A stretch of DNA of 64,000 nt from Closterium sp. Naga37s-1 (lineage: Eukaryota; Streptophyta; Zygnematophyceae; Desmidiales; Closteriaceae): positions 2,153,501 through 2,217,500 of the forward strand of contig CANJKZ010000080.1 of assembly GCA_947471745.1 (NCBI GenBank), in the 5' to 3' direction. Positions 53,859 to 64,000 of this stretch are shown here, piece by piece. A model generated the notes under the pieces. It was not told where the DNA came from, made no database searches, and saw only the letters and a program-made list of their open reading frames with translations. How positions within the stretch are numbered: position 1 is the first letter of the stretch; each line of letters begins with the position of its first letter. The position numbers and the translations under genes are program-made.

Positions 53859-54063
53859 AACCTATCGGACCTATCTCGTGGCAGTCGAGTAAGTAGGAAT
53901 TAATCGCTCTCTCCTCAGCTGAAGCAGGATATATCGCACTCTGCTCAGCCACCAAGGACGGATTAATAGATGGGGTCTCCTCATAGGAAAAAAATACATA
54001 ATACCCGGGTCTTTACATATGGTATATTTTAGTGTTAGTGTTTATTTGATTAGACAATGTGGG

Positions 54064-54205
54064 TGTCAGAATGTTATTATCTAGCCTGTAGTGGGGTGCT
54101 CTATAGCGAGTACAACCCAGTTAGGGTTTGCTATATGTATCCCAACTGCTGCTAGTGAAACCCCTCTTTCGTCATTCTTCTTTTGTACTGCCTAGTGTTC
54201 TGACA
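54064..54205 (+). repeat. 5' LTR of the short LTR element
   Basis: 142 bp, TGTCAGAATG to GTTCTGACA. It includes 'agcctgtagtggggtgc', a variant of the LTR core seen in elements A, B and D. Confidence 0.92.
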
Positions 54206-55334
54206 TGCTATCAGAGCAGGTCGACCCCCTTGGGTCGATCCTGTGGGTGGGCCCGCCACCTAACTGCTTCCGCTGCTGTTCTACTTCTCGCGCGCCTCGG
54301 GCGCGCGACATCTTCTTCGAAAATTTTTAGGGTTTCTTCATCCCGCCGTTCGCTCGGGGCGCGCGGCGGTTTTCTGCTGTGGGGACCCGTGCACAGCCCC
54401 CGCCCGTCTCGTCGCGTCGCCCTGCAGGCCGCGCGCGCCCCCCCTCCCGTCCGTCGCGGCGCCCTGGGGAGCAGCGTGCGCCCCCTGCCCGTCCGTTGCG
54501 GCGCCCTGGGGAGTAGCGTGCGGCCCCCTCCCGTCCGTCGCGGCGCCCTGGGGAGCTGCGTGCGCCCCCCGCCCGTCCGTCGCGGCGCCCTGGGGAGTCG
54601 CGCGCGGCCCCCGCCCGTTCGTCGCGGCGCCCTGGGGAACCGCGCGCGCCCCCCTGCCCGTCCGTTTCGGCGCCCTAAGGGGGAGCGCGCGCCCCCCCCC
54701 TCCTTCTGTCCTGTCCCCCCCCCCCCCCCCCGTGCTGCCCATTCCTCCCGTGCCGCCGTGCGTTCCGCGGTGGTGGGGGGTGTGGGGTGGCAAGCATGGG
54801 GGTGCGCGGTGTGGGTGTTCCCCTCCTCCTTGTTCGTCTCCCACTGCTGCAGCTGCTGCTGAGGGGGGTGGAGGTGTGGGAGCCGCGGGGAGTGGAGCTT
54901 GGGGGGTGACGTGGGAGTGGAGCTAGGGGTGCAGCAGGGGGTGTGTGGAAAGGAGGTGGGACTGTTTGGGGAGGCTGAGAGGAGGCCGCCGTCGTGTCGT
55001 TCGCAGCGCCTGTAGTCCGGAGCCGTCGTGCTCTCGGTAGCCCAGAGAGCCTTGCTGTGCCGGTCGCCCGTGGGTCCGTTGCTCCTGCTGCTCGTCGTAG
55101 CCGCGGGGCCTGTTACTCCCTGTAGTCCGGGGCACTTGCCGCCGGTAGCCACTGTGCCAGTCCTCCTGTTGCCCGTGTGTCTGCAGCTTCAGCCGTCGTC
55201 TCCCATCTTCTCTCCCTTCACATTTCCTCCTCCTCACTTGCCCTCTGTGATCGCCTCTAGCTTTGCTTATAATTGTGAACTATTACTATGCCTGCTCAGT
55301 GTGCTGATTACACCCCACTTTGGCTATGGGGGTG

Positions 55335-55476
55335 TGTCAGAATGTTATTATCTAGCCTGTAGTGGGGTGCTCTATAGCGAGTACAACCTAGTTAGGGTTT
55401 GCTATATGTATCCCAACTGCTGCTAGTGAAACCCCTCTTTCGTCATTCTTCTTTTGTACTGCCTAGTGTTCGGACA
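55335..55476 (+). repeat. 3' LTR of the short LTR element
   Basis: Differs from the 5' LTR by one C/T and one T/G. It is followed by GTGGG. Confidence 0.92.
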
Positions 55477-55888
55477 GTGGGTGTTTTTATTTTCATTTTA
55501 ACATCACTGTCTGAGGCGCAAATGTGAGTTTCGGCCACGAACTTCATCACCCCTACGAAAATGCCATGTGGCACCTCTCTGGCCACTTGTAGCGGAAGAT
55601 TCGCCTGCACGTGGCGACTGCGAAGTAGTGGGAGGGGGGAAATCTCGGTAGATTGTAAATAAATGTACCGCGAAATTTCATCTAGGGAAAAAATTTCGCG
55701 ATATTCTTCCGTATTGCAGCTACTCTTTAACGACTATAATAACGAATCCGTAAGAAAAGGGGGGTGTTATAGAAAATCAGCCAAAAAGGGGGGGTATAGT
55801 AGAAACGAGGTCTATCATAACACCCACCCCGCACAAGCTACCCGGGGGTGTACAATTACGGGGGGGTGTTTTGTCCGGGAGAATACGG

Positions 55889-56019
55889 TACTGCCCCACG
55901 TCCGAGATGGCAGCTGATTACTTGACCAAGAAACTCGGAAAACAGAAGTTCGAGTACTGCATGCTGCTGACTGGACAGAGCCACGTCATCAGCAGCGACA
56001 CTCCAGAAGCGAAGGGGAG
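55889..56019 (+). pseudogene. C-terminal pol fragment of copia element E
   Basis: In one plus frame this reads EMAADYLTKKLGKQKFEY and onward to the purine tract, the typical end of copia RNase H/pol, severed from its upstream part by the pogo-like insertion. Confidence 0.75.
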
Positions 56020-57193
56020 TGTTGGAAACAATTGATTTAAGCGCCCCTGTCGTGCCGAAACACCAAGAAAGTGAAGCACAACACATCGAAGCATTAGCGA
56101 GTCAACCCTCGGAGGTTGAGCAACTGCTGGAGGTTACGCGAAAGTCAAAGGTCAGCGACCTTGGACCTGACAAGTACAGCGCGACAGCAAGGACAAACAA
56201 CTGACTCACTATTGAGCAGTTGCCCGAGTCGTCACTGTATCGAACCGCAACAACAACAGCAAAACAGTTACCGTATTCTCCTGGATAAAACACCCCCCCG
56301 TAATTGTACACCCCCGGGTAGCTAATACGGGGTGGGTGTTATATCCGACCCCGTTTGTACTATACCCCCCCTTTTGGGGTGATTTTCTATAACACCCCCC
56401 TTTTCTTATAGATTCATATTATAGCTGTTATCGAGTCCGATTCCTTACGGGAGATATCGCGAGAATTGCTCCCTAGGTGAAATTTCACGTGTACTTTCAC
56501 TTAGAATCTGCCAAGATTTCCCCCCTCCCACAATCTCGCTGTCGCCACGCTGACGAATCTTCCGCTGCAAGTGGCCCAATAGGTGAAAATCATCTTCTCA
56601 CATGAGGCACAGATACGTGACCAAACCAGTCAAGAAGTGACTGGTACAGTAAGAACGCACCACCGTGCGCGATTCTGGCCTCGGCGGTTGCATGAACCCT
56701 CGCCACGCAATTGGCTTTGTTTTCACCCTATCAAGTGCCAGAATTGCCCACTCGAATTTGCAACGTGGCAGATTCCAGTGGGCGGTCACGTTATCCTCGT
56801 ATACTCGGTTTTGCGGCACTGGTCAACAATCTTGAAGTGGAGTCAGGCCCCTGATTTTGTTTCACATCTTTTCTACTTGATAAAAAATATACCATATAAT
56901 AAGACCCGGGTATTATTAGGATTTTCCTTTGAGGAGACCCCCCCCATTTTTTCCCAGTGGTTTTCATAATACCCTAGGGTGTTTTATCCGGGAGAATACG
57001 GTATTAGTTATAACCCTTCATATTCCCTTGTACTCTTATAAAAGGCTTGTATCTCTTTGTGTTTAATCAATCTACTTTGCCCTCTCATACTAGCGCAAAG
57101 TGGTTCACAACTCTTCATTAAACGCTTCCGCTATTACCAGTCCTACCAGGAGTTTAGTCCTGTAAAGATCCTAAGGGCCTTTTGAGCCCAACA
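56020..57193 (+). repeat. 3' LTR of copia element E (with MITE 2 inside)
   Basis: Collinear with 48944-49558 apart from MITE 2, and about 15 bp longer near 57050 (ctctttgtgtttaat). Confidence 0.9.
56271..57001. mobile_element. MITE 2, Tc1/mariner-pogo-like, 731 bp
   Basis: Inverted ends of about 25 bp with one mismatch (CCGTATTCTCCTGGATAAAA and, inverted, CCGTATTCTCCCGGATAAAA), flanked by TA (56269-56270 and 57002-57003). The end resembles that of the pogo-like transposon at 6503 (both CCGT..TC.CC.GGAT.). The interior has no transposase. Confidence 0.88.
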
Positions 57194-58096
57194 CAAAGCA
57201 CCTGTTCAGAATGTTGATGCTACTGTTCTGGCTTTGTACACGCTGCAGCTGCTCTGCACCAAATTTGAACCCTTACAGCCCCATACTACCATTTATGCCC
57301 CTGCATGTATCTGTTAATGATTGTCCTGAGTCCTGACCCTTACACCCTGCACCTGTTTCTGCCTCTTCAACCTGTTACTGCATCTGTTCCGGTTCCTTCA
57401 ACCCTAGACCTGTTAATTCTCCTTCAACACTGCACCTGTTATCGCCCCTATAACCCTGCACCTGTTCCTGCGGCCCTACACCTGTTCTTGCTTGCCTGTT
57501 CCAAAACTCTTTCCCTATGACCAGCCCCTGAAACTGACACTTGACCTGCTACCCCTGTTCCCTGACCCTGCATGCTGCACACAAGCAGATCAAGATTCAG
57601 CCTGAACAAAAAAACAAACAAACAAATCCTGTCTTGCTACCCTGTAATCCTGCAAAACAAATGCCCTGCATCCCACAAAGAACATGCAAGTGCATGCGCA
57701 TAAACCAGAGGGAGAACATAGAGGACCTCAGCACGGCCTCTCATGGTGCCACCCTGCACAAGGGCAATACACGAGGGATCTAAGAGAGAACGCCAAAGCA
57801 GCACGTAGCACTTTAAGCCCCTGCTTGTCAGCAGAATGGTCTCAAGTCTACATGTTGGTCTCAGCGAGCTTGGCGTCTTGGCATTGTTGAATGCCTGTGG
57901 AACAGCCACACAGATAGATGATGCCCTGACAAGAGAATGAGGTGCTGCCCCCACGTCCTCTGCAGATGAGGCCCTCAAAATCCGACTTCAAAGAAGATGC
58001 GCTAACATTGCCGCCCTGCAGCTGCAGAAACACCCAAACAAGCACAACAGAAGGCCACAGCATACACCCTCAGGAGGGTTTCAGTGTGCCAGGCAC
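57194..58096. other. Intergenic 3' of copia element E and U2AF small subunit
   Basis: No supported gene. 57280-57500 has irregular repeats of 'ccctgcacctgttcctg'. The U2AF 3' UTR probably lies at the right end. Confidence 0.5.
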
Positions 58097-60081
58097 TTAG
58101 TACTGCTGCGGAGGGTAGTCGCGCCTGTCCCCGCCGCCTCCTGCTCCGTACCCGTCATACTCGCGCCGCTCATGCTGCCCCTGCTGTGGAGGCAGCACCG
58201 GTGGCGCACCACCACCACCACCACCAGCGCCGTACCCTCCGTCCCTGCCGTCGCCCTGGTAACCGCCGTACCCCCCTGGCGCGCCCCTGTAGTCCCCTGC
58301 AGGAGGCCCGTATCCCCCCCGCGCGTCAACTGGCGCACCATAGTCACGCGGCGGAGCTCCGTCCTGGTACCCACCACCGCCACCAGCGCCAGCACCATAC
58401 GCATCGTAGCCTCCCCTGCCGCCGCCACCACCCCCCGCGCCTCCGCCATACCCGCCGTTGTACCCATCGTACCCACCCCCGCCTCCCCCCTGGTACCCTC
58501 CCCTGTCTGCGCCACCCCCGCGATCCCCTCCCTCGTACCCTCCGCCTCCCCCTCCGCCAGCAGGCGGCCTGTCCCGCTCCTCCCGCGCACGGTTCCACTG
58601 TTCGATCTTTGCGCGCCGTTCCGCGCTGCCCTCGCGCACGGGGCTTCTGCTGCGGCTGCGCGACCGCCGCCCGCGACGCCGGTCGTCGAAGCGGCGGTCG
58701 TCGTAGCGGTCGCGGCCCCGCCCTCCGCCGCCGTACCCGCCTCCGCGGCCGTAACCGCCGCCGCGACGGTCGTCATAACGGTCGTTTCTGCCGCCGCCGC
58801 CGCGAGGGGGGCTGCGGCTGCGGCTCCGCCTCCTGTCCCCGAAAAGCTTCCGTCGAAGCTCCCTGAAAGTAAATAAAACGTGTACCAAGAAATAAGTAAG
58901 ATGTTGCAAATACCGTCGTGTGCACTAAGACGGCGATAGCACATGCAGAAAAGGATAAACAGCTTAAAAGCTGCATTTCCGTAGCGGAAAAAGAAGTTTC
59001 AAAGTGAAGGGCCGAGAGGGAGGCGGCGTGGGAAGGGCACCTGCTGATTTTCTTCAGGTGCATAAAGTTGCAGTAGCCGCCGCGGTTGCACGTGTTCTCC
59101 TCGTACTGCCGACACGTGGCCTCGCGGAAGTCGGTGACGGGCGAGAAGTCCACCAGAATGGGCCGCCCTGAGAGCACGTGAGAACGAAGCGGATTGTAAG
59201 GAGGATAGTGAGGCCGATCGTAAGGCGGATGGTGCGGAGGATGATGTGGCGGATGGTGCGGCCGAACACAAGGTGGATCATTTGCATGTGTGAGCGACTA
59301 AGAGGACGCGTAAAAGGGCCAAAAAGAAGCTGCGTGACAAAGTAAGTAACGACGAGACACCAACCTGCATAAAAGCGGCCAGTGAGCGCCCTGAGAGCAG
59401 TCGCAGCCTGCTCCTCCTCGCGGAAGTTGACGTACACGTTGCCCACCTGCACGCGCATCACACACACGCCAAACGGTCAGTCAAACGCAATCTCCCCAAG
59501 CAGCAAAGTATCGTGTAAAAAAAAAAAAAAGATCAACAAGTTCGGCAGCAGGACGTGGAGCAGGCAGCTCGAGGGTTGGCGAGGTGACCATGTGGTCGGC
59601 GAGGTTGTCGCAGATGTTGAGGCTGTTGAGCTCGCCGTACTTGCTGAGCTCCTCGAAGAGATCCTCGTAAAAGTCCTCGTAGTGCTCCTGAATCTTCTTC
59701 GGATCCATCGTCTTGTCCGGCTCGCCGCCCGGTGTCGCCATGTCGGGCCGCTGGTACATGTTGGCCAGGAGAAGAGTCGGACTGATGGTCGGCCTGGCAG
59801 CGATAATGACAAGAGAAACACACAGAGCAGAAATGACGGTGCGATAAGAATGACAATATCGAGGCGAGACAGATAAAGGTTATAATGAAGCGGAACGGGA
59901 GGCACGAGGGGAGGAACGATGCGCTGCGGGAGTGGGTGAGTAGCGACAAAGGTGTCATGCAGCACCTGTTGTGAAGACGCGAGCAGCGATCGCCGTGGCG
60001 GCACGCGCCGATCTTGAAGTAGAAGGGACAGTTCACCCTGTCCTTCTCCGTGCCGAAGATGGACGCGAGATGTTCCGCCAT
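58097..60081 (-). CDS. U2AF35: U2AF small (35-kDa) splicing factor subunit
   Basis: Recognises the AG of 3' splice sites as a heterodimer with the large U2AF subunit. Model: complement of 58097-58862, 59041-59167, 59365-59446, 59589-59793 and 59966-60081; 1296 nt, 431 residues; the donor at 59588 (GTCACC) is weak but gives the conserved junction [11 protein letters not shown]. Domains in order: first CCCH finger ([16 protein letters not shown]), U2AF-homology RRM ([12 protein letters not shown] ... [15 protein letters not shown] ... [11 protein letters not shown]), second CCCH finger ([19 protein letters not shown]), RS-type region (SRSRSP), and a long Gly/Tyr/Arg-rich tail of about 200 residues ending PQQY, longer than in most plants. 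The start [18 protein letters not shown] is the family start. It diverges from PMS1. Confidence 0.96.
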
Positions 60082-60709
60082 GGCTGCACGAAACCTGTCG
60101 CACCCGTGCGTGGGTTACGGAAACAACGAGGGACGAGAGGCTGGTACTAGTATCCAGAACAAGAGGGGCGTTACTTATAATCAGCTAATAAGAGGTAAAT
60201 CCGATGGCTGACTACTTAGTTGTGCCTGCTCCATTGGATAACCCTCACAAGAAACTTGAGCAAAGGGTTGTGTAGGCGCGAGCAGCGATGGAATGGAAGC
60301 ATCCAGAACTTCAACAGTTGGCTCGTCGCGAGCACGACGAGAGCATGGGCGAAAGATCGCCATGTTACGAGATACAAGCTACCATCAACAAGCACGAGTG
60401 GAAGTGAAAATTATATGGCATAGCGTTTACTTCCAAACCTCACTACCGAGTACCCGTTTCAAAACTTGCAGACCTCACAAACGCGTACGGGTTTCAAAGT
60501 TTGAATTCGAGCTGCACAGTACTACCAAAACTGCCACTCTCGTCTCATGAGATTGAAGCCGAGTTTGCCAACACTACCTTATTTGTGGGAACGTGTGATT
60601 TTGAAGCCGCCATTCCCGTAGACCCAGTGTTTAGCACCCTCATGTTTCTCCGTTCTGGCCGTCCTTTCTATTCCTAAGATACTACTTATTCGTCACCATC
60701 TAATTTAGC
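60082..60709. other. Divergent promoter region of U2AF35 and PMS1
   Basis: 628 bp with no supported gene. It holds the promoters and 5' UTRs of both genes. Confidence 0.55.
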
Positions 60710-63700
60710 ATGCCTGCTCACTGTATGCCAGCAAATACAAACGATAATGTCGCCGATGGTAGCGATAACGCCAGCGGCAGGGGAACCATGATCCGAGCAA
60801 TTGATAAGGCCGCCATTCACCGCATATGCTCGGGACAGGTGAGCCCGAATAGCTCAAGAGTTTAAACTACTCTAATGTTTTTATTGCAATAGCGCAGTTT
60901 CCTGCACGACGTCGTCTGCGGCGCGCAGTCTGTCGCACTCCCCCTACGCTCCTCTCGACCCGGAACCCCCCGTATTGTCTCCCGCTCGCCGCTCATCTTT
61001 GGCCAAGTATAAATTTGGCGCGCGGATCACCGCACGCCTCGCCGCAGAGCACAGCCCTGACACGTGTTGAGAGGTTGCTGAACAGGAGTTTGAAACCCGT
61101 CGCAGTTGAGCCGACTCAAAAACATATTCTTTGTCGCCCCGCTAGTTCACACCTCGTCCTCGTGTGATTCAGGTGCCGCTGGGCCTGGCGACAGCGGGGA
61201 AGGAGCTCGGGAGAGCAGCCATTGTGATGCCCTTTCCGCCGCCTCCTGCTCCTCCACCCCCTCCTCCATCCGCCGACGCTGTGTCACGCAGGTGGTGCTG
61301 GACGTGGCAGCAGCAGTGAAGGAGCTGGTGGAGACCAGCCTCGACGCGGCAAAGCACCTGCTACTTCCTGCCTCCAAGTAACCCTTTCCCCCCTTCCTCC
61401 TCTCTCTGCTCTTGCAACCCTTACCCCGCGCAGGTGGTGCTGGACGTGGCAGGGGCGGTGAAGGAGGTGGGTGGAGACCAGCCTCGACGCGGCCTGTGAG
61501 AGACCTGCTCTTTTCCACCACTTAAACCCTGTTCAACCGCCCCTGCCCATCCCTCTCTCCATCCCACTCCCCCCCGTAGGTTGTGCTGGACGTGGCAGGC
61601 GCGGTGAAGGAGCTGGTGGAGAACAGCTTGGACGCGGGGGCGACGAGCGTGGAGGTGCGCCTCAAGGACTTCGGCGCAGAGCTCATCGAGGTGGCCGACA
61701 ACGGCTGTGGGGTCGCGCCCCCCAACTGGCAGGTGACTCCTGAGCTGCCTAGGCAGCGTTGAGCGGGCTCTAAGGGCGGTCAAGGGGCGTTGAGGCCGGT
61801 CAATGGGCGTTGAGGGCGGTCAATGGGCGTTGAGGGCGGTCAATGGGCAGCCTGGACGCGGGGGGCGCGAGTTTGGAGGTGTTGGTGAAAGAGTGGGGTG
61901 AGGAGCTCATTGAGGTGAGGTGCTCATTGAGGGGGCAGACGCCGCCTGTGGAGTTTCGCCTCCCAACTGGCAGGTGACGCCTTGGACTGGACTGCCCAAG
62001 GTTTCCTTAACGGTGGCCAAGGGGCGTTGCATTCGGTCACGAGGCGTTGAGGGCGGTCAAGGGGCGTTGAGGTGGGAGCAGAGCGAGTGTGGCATGACGG
62101 GTGACAGCTGGTGAGTGAAGTCCTGAATAGTCCTGGGCTCTCACGGCCCGTGACTCACGGGAAAGGAAGTGTATTTTGAAAGCAAGGAGGTGTTGTGAGT
62201 GAGGGTGGTGCAGGGGACGTGTTGAGGGGAATGGGGGCGTTATTACAGGATTGCATCTTACGCTCTTGCCATCCGTCCATCCTCTTCTCGGCGTTTGAAG
62301 TGCTTCAGTGTTGGACCCTACATCCCTTCAGTGTTCCAGCCACTCCACCTGCCCTCCCCCATCTCTTCCCCCATCTCTCCCCACCTCGCACCACTGCAGA
62401 TGCTGACCCTCAAGTATTACACATCCAGATTGCCCACTTTTCCGACCGACTTGCAGTTGGACCAAGGTTGAACTTTGAGTCACTTAGGAAGGCATTGCTG
62501 TCGTCCCCTCCCCCGAACCTCCCTCACTGCACCACTGCAGGCACTGACCCTCAAGTACCACACGTCCAAGATCGCACACTTCTCCGACCTCCAATCGCTC
62601 TCCTCCTTCGGCTTCCGAGGGGAAGCCCTCTCCTCCCTCTGCGCCCTTGCTGACGTCACCATCACCACACGCACCGCGAACGAGCCAATCGCGACGCGCC
62701 TGGTGTTCGACCATGGGGGAAAGCTCCTGCCCGGGCCTCGGGAACAGGTCGCCCGGGCAGTCGGAACGACGGTCAGCGTGGCGAAGATTTTCTCGCCGCT
62801 GCCCGTGCGGCGGCGGGAGTTTGAGCGGAACGTGCGGCGCGAGTTTGCGAAGCTGGTGAGCGTCTTGCAGGCGTACTGCGTGGTGTCCACACACGCGCGC
62901 ATCCTCTGCACCAATCAGAGCGGGCGCAGCAGCGCGCGCACCACTGTGGTGCAGACAGCTGGCACGGGGTCGATGCGCGAGAACATCATCGCTGTGTTTG
63001 GCGCCAAGGCTGCTGCGGGCCTCGACCCCGTCGACATCTCCTTCCCCCTCTCCCCTGCTTCCGCCGCTGCTGCCCCTCCTGCTCCTGCTACTCCTTCTCC
63101 CGCTGCTACTGGCACAGCTGCCACTACCCCTGCGCAGCTACCACCCTCCTGCTGCACAGTAACCGGGTTTCTATCAAGGCCAGGAGCGGGCAGTGGCAGG
63201 CCGGCGGGAGATCGGCAGTTCTTCTTCCTCAACGGCCGCCTGGTGGACCTGCCGCGCCTCTCCAAGCTGCTCAACGAGCTCTACCGCTCCTTCAACTCCC
63301 TGCAGTTCCCCGCCGCTTTCCTAAACGTTTCGCTTAGCGCGGACGCTTATGACGTGAACGTGACCCCGGATAAGCGCAAGGTGTTTTTGCACTCGGAGGC
63401 GGCGCTGCTGTCGGGGCTGAGGGCGGCGTTGTCGGAATTTTATTCTCCGGATAGGTATGTCTACCGAGCCGCGCCGGCCGGTTCGGTGGGGAAGGCGATT
63501 GAGGAACGGGTGAGGAGGGAGGTTGGGGAGAAGGGACGGGTGAGAAGGGGTGTGCGGAGAGGGGTAGGGGATGGTGAGGATGAGGGGGAGGGTGTTGAGG
63601 AAGGAGAGGAAGAGGATGAGGGGAGGAGGAAGCGGGTGAGGGTGAGTGGTGGTCGTGGTGGTGGTGCTGCTGCGGGTGCAAGGGGAGGTTGTGCAATAGG

Positions 63701-64000
63701 AGATGCTGATGATGATGGGAGGGGGGGCGGGGGAGATGAGTTGAATGGGGAGATGGATGGGGATGGGCAGATGGAGGAGGCAGAAGGGGAGGGGGACAGA
63801 GGGCAACCTCCACATCAGTTTGATCGCGGAAAGGGAAGAGGGAAGGCAACGCGAGGGGGAGCAGTGGAGGAAGCAGCACATGAGGAAGCAGCACATGAGG
63901 AAGCAGCACATGAGGAAGCAGCACATGAGGAAGCAGCACATGAGGAAGCAGCACATGAGGAAGCAGCACATGAGGAAGCAGCACATGAGGAAGCAGCACA
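60710..64000 (+). CDS. PMS1: MutL mismatch-repair protein PMS1 (PMS2 type), 5' part
   Basis: MutL-alpha subunit that pairs with MLH1 after mismatch recognition. Exons seen: 60710-60838, 61580-61732, and 62541 onward, open to the window edge. The start is the first ATG after an in-frame TAA (60701). GHKL ATPase motifs are intact: [51 protein letters not shown] and [17 protein letters not shown]; then the transducer domain with [12 protein letters not shown] and [12 protein letters not shown]. After about 63460 an acidic, Arg/Gly-rich linker begins, ending in EEAAH pentapeptide repeats. The C-terminal endonuclease/dimerisation domain lies beyond the window. Introns carry degenerate exon copies. 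Confidence 0.94.
61173..61520 (+). repeat. Three degenerate upstream copies of PMS1 exon 2
   Basis: Acceptor-like AG followed by GTGSYGCTGGRCSTGGC and AAGGAGCT occurs at 61173, 61292 and 61434, before the real exon at 61580. The 61292 copy would read [20 protein letters not shown] and then diverges; the 61434 copy has a frame-breaking insertion; the 61173 copy is the most decayed. Confidence 0.85.
61779..61850 (+). repeat. 19-20-bp minisatellite after PMS1 exon 2
   Basis: Four units of 'gggcggtcaatgggcgttga' start about 45 bp downstream of the donor at 61732. Related units recur at 62020-62075 after the next degenerate exon copy. Confidence 0.85.
61848..61975 (+). repeat. Degenerate downstream copy of PMS1 exon 2
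   Basis: 'cagcctggacgcgggggg', 'gaggagctcattgag' and 'ctcccaactggcaggtgac' reproduce the 3' half of exon 2 plus its donor with many changes and a small internal duplication. Confidence 0.85.
62400..62457 (+). repeat. Degenerate upstream copy of PMS1 exon 3 start
   Basis: 'ccactgcagatgctgaccctcaagta' followed by 'cacatccagattgcccacttttccgacc' duplicates the acceptor and first 50 bases of the real exon at 62541. Confidence 0.87.
63867..64000 (+). repeat. 15-bp coding repeat (EEAAH) at the window edge
   Basis: About nine perfect units of GAGGAAGCAGCACAT, in frame within PMS1, reaching the end of the window. The array may continue. Confidence 0.95.

Larger units (their letters stand above)
54064..55476 (+). 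mobile_element. Short non-autonomous LTR element (TRIM/LARD-like)
   Basis: 1413 bp with 142-bp LTRs differing at only two positions, perfect target duplication GTGGG (54059-54063 and 55477-55481), primer site TGCTATCAGAGC (54206-54217) and purine tract CTATGGGGGTG before the 3' LTR. The 1.1-kb interior is GC-rich leader-like sequence with repeated 'cgtccgtcgcggcgccctgggg' units (54450-54680) and a 3' tail like that of element D (CCCCACTTTGGCTATGGGGG). No gag or pol domain is present, so it must use enzymes of a relative. It has the fewest LTR mismatches in the window, so it is probably the youngest insertion. Confidence 0.92.
53973..55888 (-). mobile_element. pogo-like non-autonomous element, left end missing, interrupted by a short LTR element
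   Basis: Its right end (55865-55888, inverted CCGTATTCTCCCGGAC) is followed by TA. Stretches such as 'acccgggtct...atggtatatttt' at 53990-54035 and 'ccggggggtgtacaattacgggggg' near 55850 match the inside of MITE 2 in inverted orientation. The left terminal repeat, about 55 bp in MITE 2, is absent at 53973. The host is the RNase H region of copia E, which resumes at 55889 (MAADYLTKKLGKQKF). Confidence 0.72.
48944..57193 (+). mobile_element. Ty1/copia LTR retrotransposon E, third lineage, nested insertions
   Basis: Distinct from A-D: longer LTRs (about 430-440 bp without insertions), AT-richer, different proteins. It starts TGTTGGAAACAATTG. The 5' LTR end is followed by a primer site TGGTATGAGAGC (49559-49570), and the purine tract GAAGGGGAG (56011-56019) precedes the 3' LTR. 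Flanks CAAAA (48939-48943) and CAAAG (57194-57198) look like an aged target duplication. It has gag, protease, integrase and part of reverse transcriptase and RNase H, with a deletion after the RT active site. Inserted into it are MITE 1 (5' LTR), MITE 2 (3' LTR), a pogo-like element (53973-55888), and, within that, a short LTR element. Defective. Confidence 0.9.

Noticed and set aside
57280-57520. Possible gene in the 'ctgcacctgttcctg' repeats 3' of copia element E
   Set aside because: No start, domain or splice structure. The short frames are repeat-derived.
1-64000. tRNA or rRNA genes
   Set aside because: I found no cloverleaf-like sequence or rRNA segment. The only tRNA-related words are primer binding sites.

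Overview
This window is nuclear DNA from a eukaryote. The best guess is a streptophyte green alga, possibly a zygnematophyte such as Closterium. That placement is inferred from plant-type proteins, GC-rich coding exons, many short introns, short-LTR Ty1/copia elements and a very high minisatellite load. No sequence search was possible.

Left third (1-17155): a pile of nested transposons. A degenerate copia element (A, 215-5786, + strand, target duplication CGGGC) sits inside the leader of a minus-strand copia element (B, LTR 5948-6083). B in turn sits inside the leader of another minus-strand copia element (C, LTR 6240-6356). Next to these is a pogo-like Tc1/mariner DNA transposon (6503-17155, TA duplication, matching inverted ends) with a decayed minus-strand transposase. 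A 7-kb copia element (D, 9815-16805, duplication CAACG) has inserted into it.

Middle (17156-46605): host genes. In order these are Ran GTPase (-), TFIIE beta subunit (-), a large CDPK-like protein kinase (+), a secreted right-handed beta-helix protein (+), NMN adenylyltransferase (-), U6 snRNA-associated LSm8 (-) and chloroplast 3-isopropylmalate dehydratase small subunit (+). I assembled exons by following conserved protein sequence across GT-AG sites (one GC-AG). Every model closes in frame at a plausible length. The introns are crowded with minisatellites, several of which begin exactly at a 5' splice site and copy it many times.

Right part (46606-57193): a pyrimidine-rich satellite, then a third copia lineage (E, 48944-57193). 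E is broken by two different MITEs at the same LTR site, by a pogo-like element, and by a young non-autonomous short-LTR element (54064-55476, duplication GTGGG) inside that pogo-like element.

Right end (58097-64000): U2AF small subunit (-), diverging from a PMS1/PMS2-type MutL mismatch-repair gene (+) that runs off the window. Its introns hold several degenerate copies of its own exons.

The host genes are housekeeping functions with no evident shared pathway: nuclear transport, transcription initiation, splicing (U2AF35, LSm8), NAD synthesis, leucine synthesis, DNA repair and signalling. The most unusual signal is how introns here evolve, through tandem multiplication of splice donors and partial exon duplication.
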